This document shows, one piece after another, positions 34,233 through 44,719 of a stretch of DNA of 64,000 nucleotides (within the stretch, counting starts at the first letter, position 1; each line of letters starts with the position of its first letter). Source of the stretch: Allacma fusca (taxonomy: Eukaryota > Arthropoda > Collembola > Symphypleona > Sminthuridae); assembly GCA_947179485.1 (NCBI GenBank), contig OX359246.1, positions 7,564,001 to 7,628,000 of the forward strand, in the 5' to 3' direction. A program made the translations under genes and the position numbers. The notes under the pieces were generated by a model. That model was not told the origin of the DNA, did no database searches, and saw only the letters and a list, made by a program, of their open reading frames with translations.

Positions 34233-34929
34233 TTACAAAATACGGCCTGCTGATGAATCAAAACTTGAAGCGTAAGTACTTTCGTATTCATGAGTATGTC
34301 TGCTCAGAGTTAAGGAATAGTTTGACCCAAAGGAAGAGCTGTTGGATTCATTACTTGCTTCTGATTCTAAAATAAACACAACAGGTTAGTTTTAGCATAA
34401 TTAGTCACCTGATTATATGGGACAGAACATTCAACTTACATTGACTTACAGTATCACAATGTACAACATTTCCAAGTCAATATTGGTTTCCTTAAGCCTT
34501 ATTCCGATTGCAACATATTCGTACACATTCTGAAACAACGTATTTCCTTATATGATGAATATACTAATTATTGGAATCGTTATCCATAAATAAACTGGAA
34601 AAATGCAAAACAATTTAAACATTATACATCGATAGACCCTTTAAATGTTCTATTAGATTAGGCAGATTGTTAGATATTTGTAAGCATAACCTACGTTTGT
34701 ACCTGTACAGCTTTTGTTTACTGAATTCCTCCCGATTCTCCAACCACTTCCAACTTCTTTGGGCAAGAGGTCCTTAGGACACTTTTTCGAAAAGTGTCGC
34801 CTTCTCAACCCATGTACAACGTCAGGGGTTGCTACACAACTTTGAGATTTATTTGCAAATTCTACGTAAATGCATCCATTGGTTATGCAGTCTGCACAAT
34901 CGAGTTGAGAGCTACATCGTTTATCCCCT
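34233..34929 (-). CDS. Two terminal exons of an unrecognised gene with a PSI-like cysteine pattern
   Basis: One exon spans 34929-34703 (acceptor TTTCCAG just before, donor CAG|GTACAA after). Its residues run RCSSQLDCADCITNGC and QSCV, spacing reminiscent of PSI/plexin-type cystine modules. The second spans 34366-34233 (acceptor TTTATTTTAG) and ends in a TAA stop; it is Ser-rich (SNESNSSSFGSNYS). The split codon G|AA joins the two in frame, and AATAAA follows at 34092. The first exon enters in phase 2, so at least one upstream exon is missing. It is not a continuation of the IR fragment at 35192, whose frame and phase do not fit. Function unknown; a secreted or membrane protein is possible. 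Confidence 0.45.
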
Positions 34930-35191
34930 CTGGAAATTACCAATTAATTGGACACCAAAATATTGTGATTCCTTATCACTAGCACAAAATACCATACGAC
35001 CAAAAAGTAAAAAGTTTTACTCCGCTTCAAACCCTGGAAGAATTAAAACCAATTGGGCTAGGAAACGATTAATCAATCATTTACAAATAGTCACCGGCCC
35101 AGAACCCCTTTGTCCATAGCGCCTTTCTGTGTCAGCTTTCTGTATCTTCCGTATGCTGTATCAATATTGATTAAGGACAAAATTGTGAAAT

Positions 35192-35350
35192 CTATTTTTG
35201 CAGCACCAATCCTGCTGCTAATTGATTGTTAATATGACTCCAAGAATACCATTCAATCTCTTCAAATTGACTGTTAGACGTACGAGGCTTGTCTATAAAT
35301 TTGTAATTGTCACAATGATACACGTATTCCATAACTTCTCCCAGGTCCAT
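35192..35350 (-). pseudogene. N-terminal fragment of an ionotropic receptor gene
   Basis: From ATG at 35350 it reads MDLGEVMEYVYHCDNYKFID, then SQFEEIEWYSWSHINNQL, close to residues 1-45 of the gene at 31372. It then diverges and reaches a TAG at 35192. Nothing resembling the rest of the receptor follows on this strand. Confidence 0.75.
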
Positions 35351-35834
35351 CATGTATAATTATTAAGGTTAGAAAATCAAATTAATTCATGGGTCGTGGT
35401 AAATTTCGTTATTTTAGGTAATGACAAATAGTATCAGTGCTGAAGGGAAATCCAGTTTGCAATGATTGGAAAAATGCTTTATGATACATTTTCTTTTAAG
35501 TAGTTTACGCGTGTCCCATTAATTATAAAATGAACCAACAACCAACTGATTCAAATAGTGGCATCTCGGAAGTAAACGAAAGGAGAAAACACTGTTAGGA
35601 AAAAAGAATTCAATTAATTGTTTCGTGACTTTCCGGTATTGGGTTTGCAACATTTGTTAGTCGTTTAACACTTGTGCAAACGTATTTTTTTGTTTGCCAT
35701 GAAACCCAAATAAGAATTTGAGCTCTTGCTTAACATTTAAGACGACTATATATGGAATATTTAAATCAACAAGAAATTAAACAAGTAAAACATCTGTCTT
35801 CATAAAAACGTTCTTTAAATTCGGGTCATAATGC

Positions 35835-36425
35835 GAACATTGTAGTGAAGGGTGGAATAAAAGTTGACCTAGAAATTATGGGCTTTAATAATGTTTTTAA
35901 AGCTACAATTAGGACCAAGGAGATTAAATTAACAATATTGTACACAATAATAGACAAATCATGTCATGAGCTCGTGCAAAGTCTAGCACTTAATATATTT
36001 GTATAAATGACACCAATGGATTCAATAACGTGGGTTTAGATATCATTTACCATTTATGTTCTGTCCTCGCAGATTGTTTTGTCAAAGGTTTGTACATTCA
36101 AGCCCAGAATTTATGAAAACGTGTTGAGGACTGCTTTCAAATCGAACCATTTGTAATATATTATCACAAAGTTTTGTGAACAACTTCACGGCTTCACATC
36201 ATTGTAATTGTTACAATACTCATCATATTTCACAAATCCCAGTCATCTCGTAATTGTATTTATGCTTTGTTGCATTGTGCTTAACAATTATTATAGCGGT
36301 TTTATAGTAAATTCAATTACAAAGCCGCGACCAGAGAAAACCATGAAAACCTATGAAGAGTTGTCGAGAGATCATCAAGTTTTAATAAGACCAGGTCATC
36401 ATCTATTGGAAAAAACTCGACAAAG
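35835..36425 (+). pseudogene. Ionotropic receptor pseudogene, pore region
   Basis: It corresponds to about codons 260-470 of the gene at 31372. The MTPMDSITWV segment is followed by a TAG, and later YSSYFTNPSHLVIVFMLCCIVL and ITKPRPEKTMKTYEELSRDH are well preserved. Several stops and small indels occur. Similarity breaks abruptly after EKTRQS at about 36425, where a retrotransposon fragment on the other strand begins. Confidence 0.85.
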
Positions 36426-36780
36426 TTGCCTACTTAAACTCATTGCAGTTTCTGCAACGGCTATTTCCTTGGCTATATCCGGGGTTGGTTTTTACTGGCA
36501 AAACATTTGCAGCCATTTTAATTGCATTCGTCCATTCCGATGTTGAAAGGCCGGCTTTGCTTTTTATCCATTTATTGGCAGCTGTGTGTTCGGAGTATTG
36601 AATGACGCCTTGTCCTTTAGTAGGAAGTTTACACCATTTTTCGTATTCTAAACGTTCGAGTTCATTTCGTATTAGTTTACATGTCTTAATTTGTTTAGTG
36701 ACAGTTGTTTGAGATTCTGTAGATGGCAATGGGAGCGATGAAACATCCAATCTATTACTGGAGGGAACGTACTTACGCAC
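36426..36780 (-). mobile_element. Fragment of a non-LTR retrotransposon polyprotein
   Basis: The minus-strand frame contains EHTAANKWIKSK, SEWTNAIKMAANVLPVK and a Cys cluster CRNCNE, arranged as in the region after the reverse transcriptase palm of R2-like and related site-specific LINEs. It is cut off right after CRNCNEFK at the junction with the IR pseudogene. The family assignment is from recall of the motif pattern and is moderate. It is unrelated to the LINE at 24354. Confidence 0.55.
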
Positions 36781-37377
36781 TTCAAACTATAGGGAATAAC
36801 ATTTTGCTTTGGGTATTATGTGTAGGAATGTAAATTGTTTTCGTTTTAATATCTGAATAAGTTTTATTGAAATGGTTTGTGAATGTATTTATGTTTCGAA
36901 TTATTAGCAATATATTGTATCGATTAGATAGTTATCTAACAAGTTATCTTGAATATAATTTAACATGTAGTTGTTACGCCAGTGACGCTTTCTTGCAAAT
37001 TATTTATATTTGATGTTAAGTTAACAATATCATTTCTCATGGATAAGCTGAAAATAATTCATATTCATTGAACTTTTTCACTCACTGATAAGTACATTTT
37101 TTCTTCGTTATCGAATGATGAGCAATCAGAAAGTAAATAAAAGTTATATTAATCAAGACAGAAGACAAAGATTAATTGGAAGTAAAAATTCATAGAAAAA
37201 CGTCCAAATTCGTCAAATACACTAATTAAATAATCTCAGAAACATACATGGAGAAAGAAAATCAATATGAATTATAACCGAAAATTTTCCAGGGACACTT
37301 TTGGTAATGAACAGTAGTCATTTGTATTCTAGTCGAGTACTCGGCACAGGTACGCAAATCCCGTACCCGTGTACTAA

Positions 37378-37563
37378 GTGCGGGGGTTTTTGTAAATTTT
37401 TGGGGACGAGACGGGGACAACGTTTTTATAAATTTTTGGGGACGGGACGGAGACATGGTTTCTGTCACAGTGTCCCGATTGTCGGAACGGGACTGGGGAC
37501 AAAGGTTTTTAAAAAATACCGGGACGGGGACGGGACAAGGAATTTGTCCCCAACAGAAGCTTT
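37378..37563 (-). mobile_element. Truncated GTCCC-family element
   Basis: The minus strand reads GTTGGGGACAAA, then GTCCCGTCCCCGTCCC and further GTCCC runs. One end (AAAGCTTCTGTTGGGGAC) matches the terminus of element 6; the other end is missing. It is embedded in a TACCCG-rich stretch (37330-37700). Confidence 0.65.
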
Positions 37564-38163
37564 ACCCGCAATGTAATGTGAAATCATGTATCTGTACCCG
37601 CATTGTACACGTTACCAAATAGTATTCAAAAACGGTTATACTCGGTTATCACGGTGTCATACGGTACTCGGGTAATTTAACCGGATTGACATATGCAATA
37701 TTACACTATATGCTATAATGTGTGACAACTTAGTGTAACTAAGACCAATGATATTTGATATTTCATACTTTCATTAACAGTGGAAAAACCTGCAATTACT
37801 TTCGAATAAACGCCAAATTAACTTGCGTACTGTAAACAGATTCGTGAAAGTTATCGAAAAGAGGTGCATAAAAAATTAGTAGTAAAAAAGTAGAATAGAT
37901 TAGGTGAAGAACTTTAAAGCAAGTTGTATACTACAAAACATAACGTATGCAGCACATGCACTAAGTATTTACAAGGTCTAGGACATTTCCCTCTTCAGCT
38001 CACAGATGGAATAGAGGTAAGTATTGCATTTCCCAATTTTTTACAATTGCTTCTAAATGTTTGTCGCAGCGTTTTGGTTAAATAAATATGTTTAAGCGTT
38101 TACTCATTTCAAAGCAATTTTGAAACTCAAAAGAAGTAAACCCATTAACGAAATAGTACAGCA
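37564..38163. other. Intergenic DNA with ACCCG/ACTCGG motifs
   Basis: TACCCGCATTGTAC, GGTTATACTCGG and GGTACTCGGGTAATTTAACCGG recur at about 37565-37685 and again near 40050-40135 (TACCGGGTACG, CGTACCCGGCGGGT). This suggests a further motif family whose ends I could not define. Confidence 0.35.
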
Positions 38164-39003
38164 TAGTGCTGTCCATGGGAACGGAAATTTGGTACCCATA
38201 CCTGTTCCTGTACCTGTACCCATTTTTTCAGGAACTAAAGCAATGGTCCTGTTCCTGTTCCCATAAAAATGGGTACCAATTCAAAGTTCCGGGACCTGCT
38301 CCTGCAGGAACAGGAATGTTCCTGTTCCCAAAAGTACCTACTTAAAGACAAGCAGAAAAATGAAAGTACAATTGACTAACACATATATGCCCCAGGTAAC
38401 TCAATTTATGAGGCTTTAAAAAACCAAATATCAATTCGACGCTATTAAAAATAAATAACAGCACGCCATCTCCAATACTTTTAGCTATTCGAATTTAAAT
38501 GATAATTCAGTAACAGTCACTAAATTAATTATCGCAGCGCAAAGTACAGTAGTAAATGAAATTAGCTATGACAAGTAGCACCTTCATTATACTTTTGCTG
38601 AACTAATAAGGAAAAGAGCACACTGGAGTTTTCTGAGCTACAATTTTGGGTTATTCCAGAGAATTCCATTTTTGCCACGTGTTAAAGAAATTTTATTATA
38701 ATTTATTATTTTGTTAAATAATGACGTGTGAAAGAGTGACTTATTTAATATGTTATGACGTACTTTTAAAATTATATTTTGTTTGTGAGGAATTTTATAT
38801 TATAAACTTCATGTAAATACCAGGTAGGTACAAGTTTTGTTCCTGTTCCCAAACCCGCTTTTGTTCCCACATTTCGGGAACAATTTCTATGTTCCCAAAC
38901 GTTCTCAAAGTGTTTTGGGAACAAAATTTGTGTTCCCGTACGCACCCATTCCTGTTCCTGTTCCCAAAAACCTGGGTGTCTCCTGTTCCCATGGACAGCA
39001 CTA
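38164..39003. mobile_element. Motif-array element 8 (GTTCCTGTTCCC family)
   Basis: A perfect 8-bp duplication GTACAGCA (38156-38163 and 39004-39011) flanks perfect 19-bp inverted ends TAGTGCTGTCCATGGGAAC. Both arms (38185-38340 and 38820-38990) are stacks of GTTCCTGTTCCC, GTACCCAT and GGGAACA. The core is AT-rich and non-coding. Diverged fragments of the same family occur at 53890-54095 and 59763-59985. Confidence 0.93.
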
Positions 39004-39363
39004 GTACAGCAGTCTTTGTTTCACTTTCTTGGTTGCTGTGTGACTTGTAGCTACGAGCATTGAAGTGATTTTTGAACTGGAAGATACTGCTAAAAATCAA
39101 GAAGTTAAACATTTCCCCCATTTTATTGTTTATAGGCTTATGGCAATGGCGCTTTGTGGTACCCAGTCCATATATAAATGCGTACAATATTTTTACACTT
39201 AGACAACTGATTTACAGTTTTTTCTTGAAATTAGCGACTCGACTTTTGTTTTCCTAATTTAGTCAGCAGTTTCCACTCAATTTCTCATCTCAATGGCTCT
39301 ATCTACACATTACTCCTTTATATCTTCGTGTAAATGCCCACTTACTAATAAGCAACCTCCAAT

Positions 39364-39975
39364 GACACATAATAATTTACCATCCAACTCATCAGAAATC
39401 TACGTTGTACATTTTATTCATCGTAACTAGTGAAGGATCGTTCAGGAAACTGTTACACAAACGTTTGATATAATTTAGTGATAAGATTTTTTAAAATTTC
39501 GGTGAATCTCTTTATCCCAATCTATTTTGCCATAATAATTCATCTCCCGTGTTTATTATCTATACTTATTAAGCATGCTTCACTAAAAGTATTTATTTTT
39601 GCTACATATAAGGGTATTATAACAATAAACTTTATATTCGGAAACACTGCAAAAAGCCAATGACACATAATATCTTACCATCCAACTCACCAGAAATTTA
39701 CGTTGCACATTTTATCAATCGTGTCTGATAAAACACCGTTCAGAAAACTGTTACACAAACGTTTGACGTAATTCAGGGATAAGATATTACATTTGAAGAA
39801 ATTTACACCAAGTTTCGGTTCATCCTTTTATCCCAATATATTTTGATATAATAATTCATCACCCGTGTTTATGATTTATACTTATTAAGCATGCTTCACT
39901 AATTGTAAGAGCATATACTTTGCTACATAAAAGGTTATTAACAATAAGCGTTATATTTAGAAACACTGCAAAAAA
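39364..39975 (+). repeat. Tandem duplication, two units of about 300 bp
   Basis: Both units start TGACACATAAT and run through ACCATCCAACTCA, AACTGTTACACAAACGTTTGA and TTATTAAGCATGCTTCACTAA. They end with AACACTGCAAAAA before 39661 and 39976. They differ by scattered substitutions and small indels, so the duplication is not recent. No coding frame spans both. Confidence 0.85.
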
Positions 39976-41189
39976 CAGACCGAAGCTTCCAATGTGCGAG
40001 CATGATTGTATAAAATTCATCTAAATATCTCAATTCTCAGGTTATACAAATATTTGGGTTCAATGATACCGGGTACGACCAAATGACCCCGTTATACTCG
40101 TACCCGGCGGGTGTATATGAGTCTGTTTTTTTAAAAACCGCCACCCGTGAATGCAACTATTTTATGAAACACATTTATAGGGTCCATTAGATGCAAAATT
40201 TGTTGTAAAAAATTCAAAAGATTTTGTTCGGTAAATCAGTTCTACAGTATTTCAGTAGCAGATTGAAAAACAACTAATTTTTGTCAGCAAACCACTTGTA
40301 CCCGAGGTATGAGAGGTAAGATGACACATTCAGTACGGTCGCTGCTATATAACTGCAAGCTTCAGTTCAGTGAGCACGCCCACATTTATTCAACCACAAC
40401 AATTACCTAATAGTGCCCTTTCATCGAATAAATCGCTTTCAAGTTTTCCAAATTTTTGTTAAATTAGATTTTTAATTTAAATCATCTATCACACCACGTT
40501 AATATTCAATTTTTAACAGTCAGGTTAGTTTTTAAGAGCCAAATTCCAAAATTATGCTTTAGTAACGAATGTGACCTTTGACCTCTCATATCTGGGAAAC
40601 TAGAGATTCTTTGACAAAAATACTGTTTCGTTATCTACTACTGAAGTCTTGCATGTGTACCAATTTTTATCAAAACAAAAACTAACGCTGCTAAAGTAAT
40701 CATGTCTTCATACGGTAATATTTTCATTTTTGTTTAAAAGTCTATACACTACTTGCAAAAAGTTACAAATGGGCTTAGTAAGTCTACAGTGAAGGGTTAA
40801 ATGAATTAAATGCGTTTTTGATTAAATGATTTAGTAAAATGATATTCAAAAGGTTTCACCAAAAGCAAAATTATCTGCATGCAAATATATTTGTACATCG
40901 TGTACACAATTTTACATTCAGTCTTAAATGAATCTAGTTATACTCACAATCAGCCCCTTCAACGACGAAATATTACTTGCCAGCTGCTGCTGGCGTGCAA
41001 GAAACAAGGATACCCTTTCGTTTCCATGCGTAAATGTTCTGTACATTACTTATGACAAAAGAATAGGGAATGTTTTTATTCAAAACAAGTGCTTGTGCTT
41101 GCACTATGCAGCTTAATTTAAACAAAATCTCTCTGTAGGAATAGGTATTATGGGTAACCGGTGGAAGTGGAACAAAGTCACTTAAACAA
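39976..41189. other. Intergenic DNA, no gene recognised
   Basis: It includes the short TACCCGG-rich stretch at 40050-40140. The open frame at 40928-41116 shows no domain. Confidence 0.4.
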
Positions 41190-41420
41190 ATAAACGCTAC
41201 GCGATAATATGAGGCTTCGCGTAGGGTGGCATCAAGTAGGCGTCAAAGTAGAATGAATTTTCGTTTTTTTTTTCGAAATTTCATATTTTTTTTCGAAAAA
41301 AACTATCTGGCCGATTTCAACCAAATAGGCAGTAACCAATACTATTTACATAAACAATATTCACAAAAAATGACATTGAAATACATTCAGTTGTTTTGGA
41401 GATAACTTTCGACTAACTGG
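41190..41420 (+). repeat. Partial DR-3 module
   Basis: Starts ACGCTACGCGATAATATGAGG, then GCTTCGCGTAGGGTGGC and CTATCTGGCCGATTTCAACC, as in DR-2, but stops after one sub-repeat. Confidence 0.7.
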
Positions 41421-42267
41421 AGTTTGCAGATGTCAAACTGACATAATAACAGCAATCTTCAATTGAACTAGCTCTACAGATTATTATTTTATGATTATTG
41501 CATGTATTGAAAGCAGCAGAATAACTGCACACGAACTGAGTGGTTTTTAACTTCGTACTAACTAAATAGCAAATGCGTGTACCTGTTGAAAACGTCACAA
41601 ATATGATTGACTTTACGATCAAAATATTGGACCCCAATTTAATGACACATTTACAGCGCTTTTTTGTAATGTTTGCTTCTATCCCTACATGAATAGTACT
41701 AAACCTCTCTTAAATGAATCACAAGAAATAAAGTTATCGGTATCGCCCAGATTCATTATTAAATCCAACTCCTCCGAATTTAAAAAATATGGCTTTGAAG
41801 CTCCCAATACTACACAACCTGTGGAATCTACTTTACTTTTTTCCAAACTTTGCTCTTTTCAATCAGTTCCTCATAAAAATATAGAGTTGCAGAATTAGAA
41901 AATATTTTGGAGCCCATTGTAAGGACATGCTAATTGATGTGTTACATCCAGAAGTACAATAAATTTATATAGTCTTTGACAATGTGCACGTTAACAGATT
42001 TTAGCCTTTTTATACAACTATAATCTTTTGTTAACATAGGTTCGCCCGTTGGTGTGCCAATACCTTTCATTTACCAAAGCGCGCAGTATATGTGCTTAAT
42101 CATGTGGTACATATGTACACACAACGGATTTCGGTGTAACTATTGGGCGGCATTTCTTTGTACTGTTTGCCTGCACGCCTTCTATTGCTGCTATGGAGCT
42201 AACACAGTCAACTGTTACAGATTGAGGAAGATTTGTGCAATTAATTTTGAATCATTTCAAAATAACA

Positions 42268-44023
42268 ATGAGTTTTTCTCCACACCTTTTGGTATTTTGG
42301 CCGACGGAAAATAGGTACTCATCTGTAAGACGTAGTTCCAATGTGAATGCAAGTTTGCAAAACGAGAGCGATGAACATTTGAAGGCAACTCCTGAGATCG
42401 AAGTATCTTTTAGTAGAAAGGTGTACAAGGGAAGAATTATGTACGGAGGTAAGTACTTTGGTATTAATTTGAACTCTCGTTCATATTTTGTAACATATAA
42501 TTCAGACTGTTTTTCCAAACATATTTAATGCTTTCACCTGGATTAATTTTTGGGCTCCATGTTATAAACCAATTTCTTTACTACATGTTAACTATAACAA
42601 ATTAAATAATTATATATTTACATTTAAAGGTCCGTCTCTAAAAGATGTGAACGCTCATCTAGACACACTGACTAATGAGCTAATTGTAAGCCACGAGGAA
42701 GAACCGCTATCAAAACCAACAAAGGTAAGTTACAATATTACAGTAACGCTCATCACAGTAGATATAGGAAAACAGAATTACAATTATCACAAGTGTAATA
42801 ACTATTAATATTATTTATCTTGATTCAGAAGAAGCGCAAAAAGAAATCCGAAATTGAAGGATCTACCATGAATGTTGCGATCCAACAAGTTGATAAGCGC
42901 AAAACCATGCCTCAATCAACTAATGCTACTCTAGATCAAGAGGAAATGCATTCGGACGAAAACAACCACACGCTGGAGAAGCGTCTAGCGAAGGCCGACT
43001 GAAACTGGTAAAAGCAAGGAGGAAAATTGATTATCTAAAAGACTAGATCAATAAAGAAAAATCATTGCGTGAGAAGTACCAAAGTAAGACTAATTGTTAT
43101 ATTTTTAGTTATTAGAAGCCGCTAATTTTTTATACGAGTATAGGGTTGTATGTAGAGGTATACAAACACTGACTCGTATAAGCAAATACAAAAAAAATTA
43201 AGGGTTAGATTAAACAATTGTAGACTTTAACCTTGCAAGGTACTATTCATTTCTAGTTGATATTTAATTATTCTGATGATTTTACCTAGACAAGTCCAAA
43301 GGTTTGCGCAAAAAGCTCCTTAAGTTCCAGGAGGATGAAATGGTTAGCTTAACAAATTGCAATCTATTTTGTATTTGAACATTCTGATATTAATAAATAA
43401 AATCAGGTATATTTTTATCAGTAACCGGTTGGGCATTAGACGTGTTGTATAAGTAAAGAGAATAATTTTTTTTGGTCTAGACAAGCGTAGATATTGGCAA
43501 CGGCGTGAAATTAAACGCTGATATGTTAGACCGGGTCAAGATATTTTCTTCGTCTCCAGCAGTTCTTGGCAGAAACATATTTCGTCTGGCGTTTGAGGAA
43601 TCCGAAGTTACTGGTAAATCTTTATTCGGTCGGGTATGCAACGCGAATAAGGAAATTCGTGCAAAACCGTCCGTTGACGAACCTAAGCGTGATGCTGTCA
43701 TAAGTGAGTTCATTAAAAATTTCATGAAAATAAGTAAACTTATTTACGACTAAGTAATATCTTTTACACATTTTCTTGTATCACCTACATTTATATTACA
43801 AACATATTTCCATTGTAATGCTTTTCAGGTTACTGCATTTCCGTAGTTGAACAGGATTGCAAAAAAAGCAGTTTAAGACAAGTTAGCAGTTCGCAGCAAA
43901 ATTTCGAAGTCCCTTGGGGAGTATATCAGGGAAGTTTCACGCACATCAAAGCAAGAGACACATGTTGTTTCTGAAGATGAAATGTATTACATTGTAAATA
44001 ATTTTAATATGCGATTTCATTAA
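42268..44023 (+). pseudogene. BEN-domain gene relic with introns retained
   Basis: Six exons can be followed by splice sites: to 42448, 42630-42724, 42829-43083, 43290-43342, 43481-43703 and 43829-44023, mostly with GTAAG-type donors and AG acceptors. The first exon reads VFWPTENRYSSV and KVYKGRIMYGG, the second and third NAHLDTLTNEL and a Lys-rich KKKRKKKSE run, then coiled-coil-like stretches. Exon five, IGNGVKLNADMLDR to AKPSVDEPKRDAVI, resembles a BEN domain, a DNA/chromatin-binding module. Damage: a frameshift and a TAG in the third exon (after YLKD), and a frameshift plus TAA in the last, past an A7 run. AATAAA follows at 44133. The upstream start may lie before 42268. Confidence 0.65.
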
Positions 44024-44719
44024 ACTATAATTAAAATAATTACGTTTTTATTGTAATTACATAATATTAATGTGCTGATTAGAATAAGACGAAATTATAT
44101 TAATCCATGCATAAAGTCAATAATACGTTTTAATAAAGATTTTTGTCACATTATTTGAAATAAATAAGCAATTTTATACATGTGACCCAATACTTCAAAA
44201 TCCTTTATTTCTAAATATTTGAATATGATAAATAAGTACGTAATGCAGCATACATTTTTACTAAGAATTGCGTAAAGGCATGTGCATAACCTTGTATAAG
44301 ATATTATGCACAAGGGAGCCATAAATAATTCTGCATACAAAAGCGTCCGAAAATTATGCACAAAAAGGGTCGCAAATTATGCATAGAGACTTGTGCATAA
44401 CTATGTAGCAAGATTTCCGACCGGGTTGTTTGACATCTTTTCCAGGTCATGGAAATAAAATTCCAAATCTTAGATTTCGCAGGTTTTGTTTAAATACTTT
44501 TGTATCTCAAATTTGATTTCCGTTGATGAATGATAATTTTCGTAGAAAAAGTTTTAATTTTCTGGCTGTGGGAAAAAGTACAATCTTAATGGCTGTAGTA
44601 GCAGTAGTAACAGCTGCACGTCTTATGGGTTATAAATGTTTTTACACGATTAATCCATAAAGAATAATATTTGTGAAAGAGTATAAGAATATAGATATAT
44701 AATAAGAATATTATGTAGT

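Noticed and set aside
41689-41898. Open frame upstream of the BEN relic as a first exon
   Set aside because: It starts with an ATG and looks protein-like, but no donor or phase link to 42268 could be shown.
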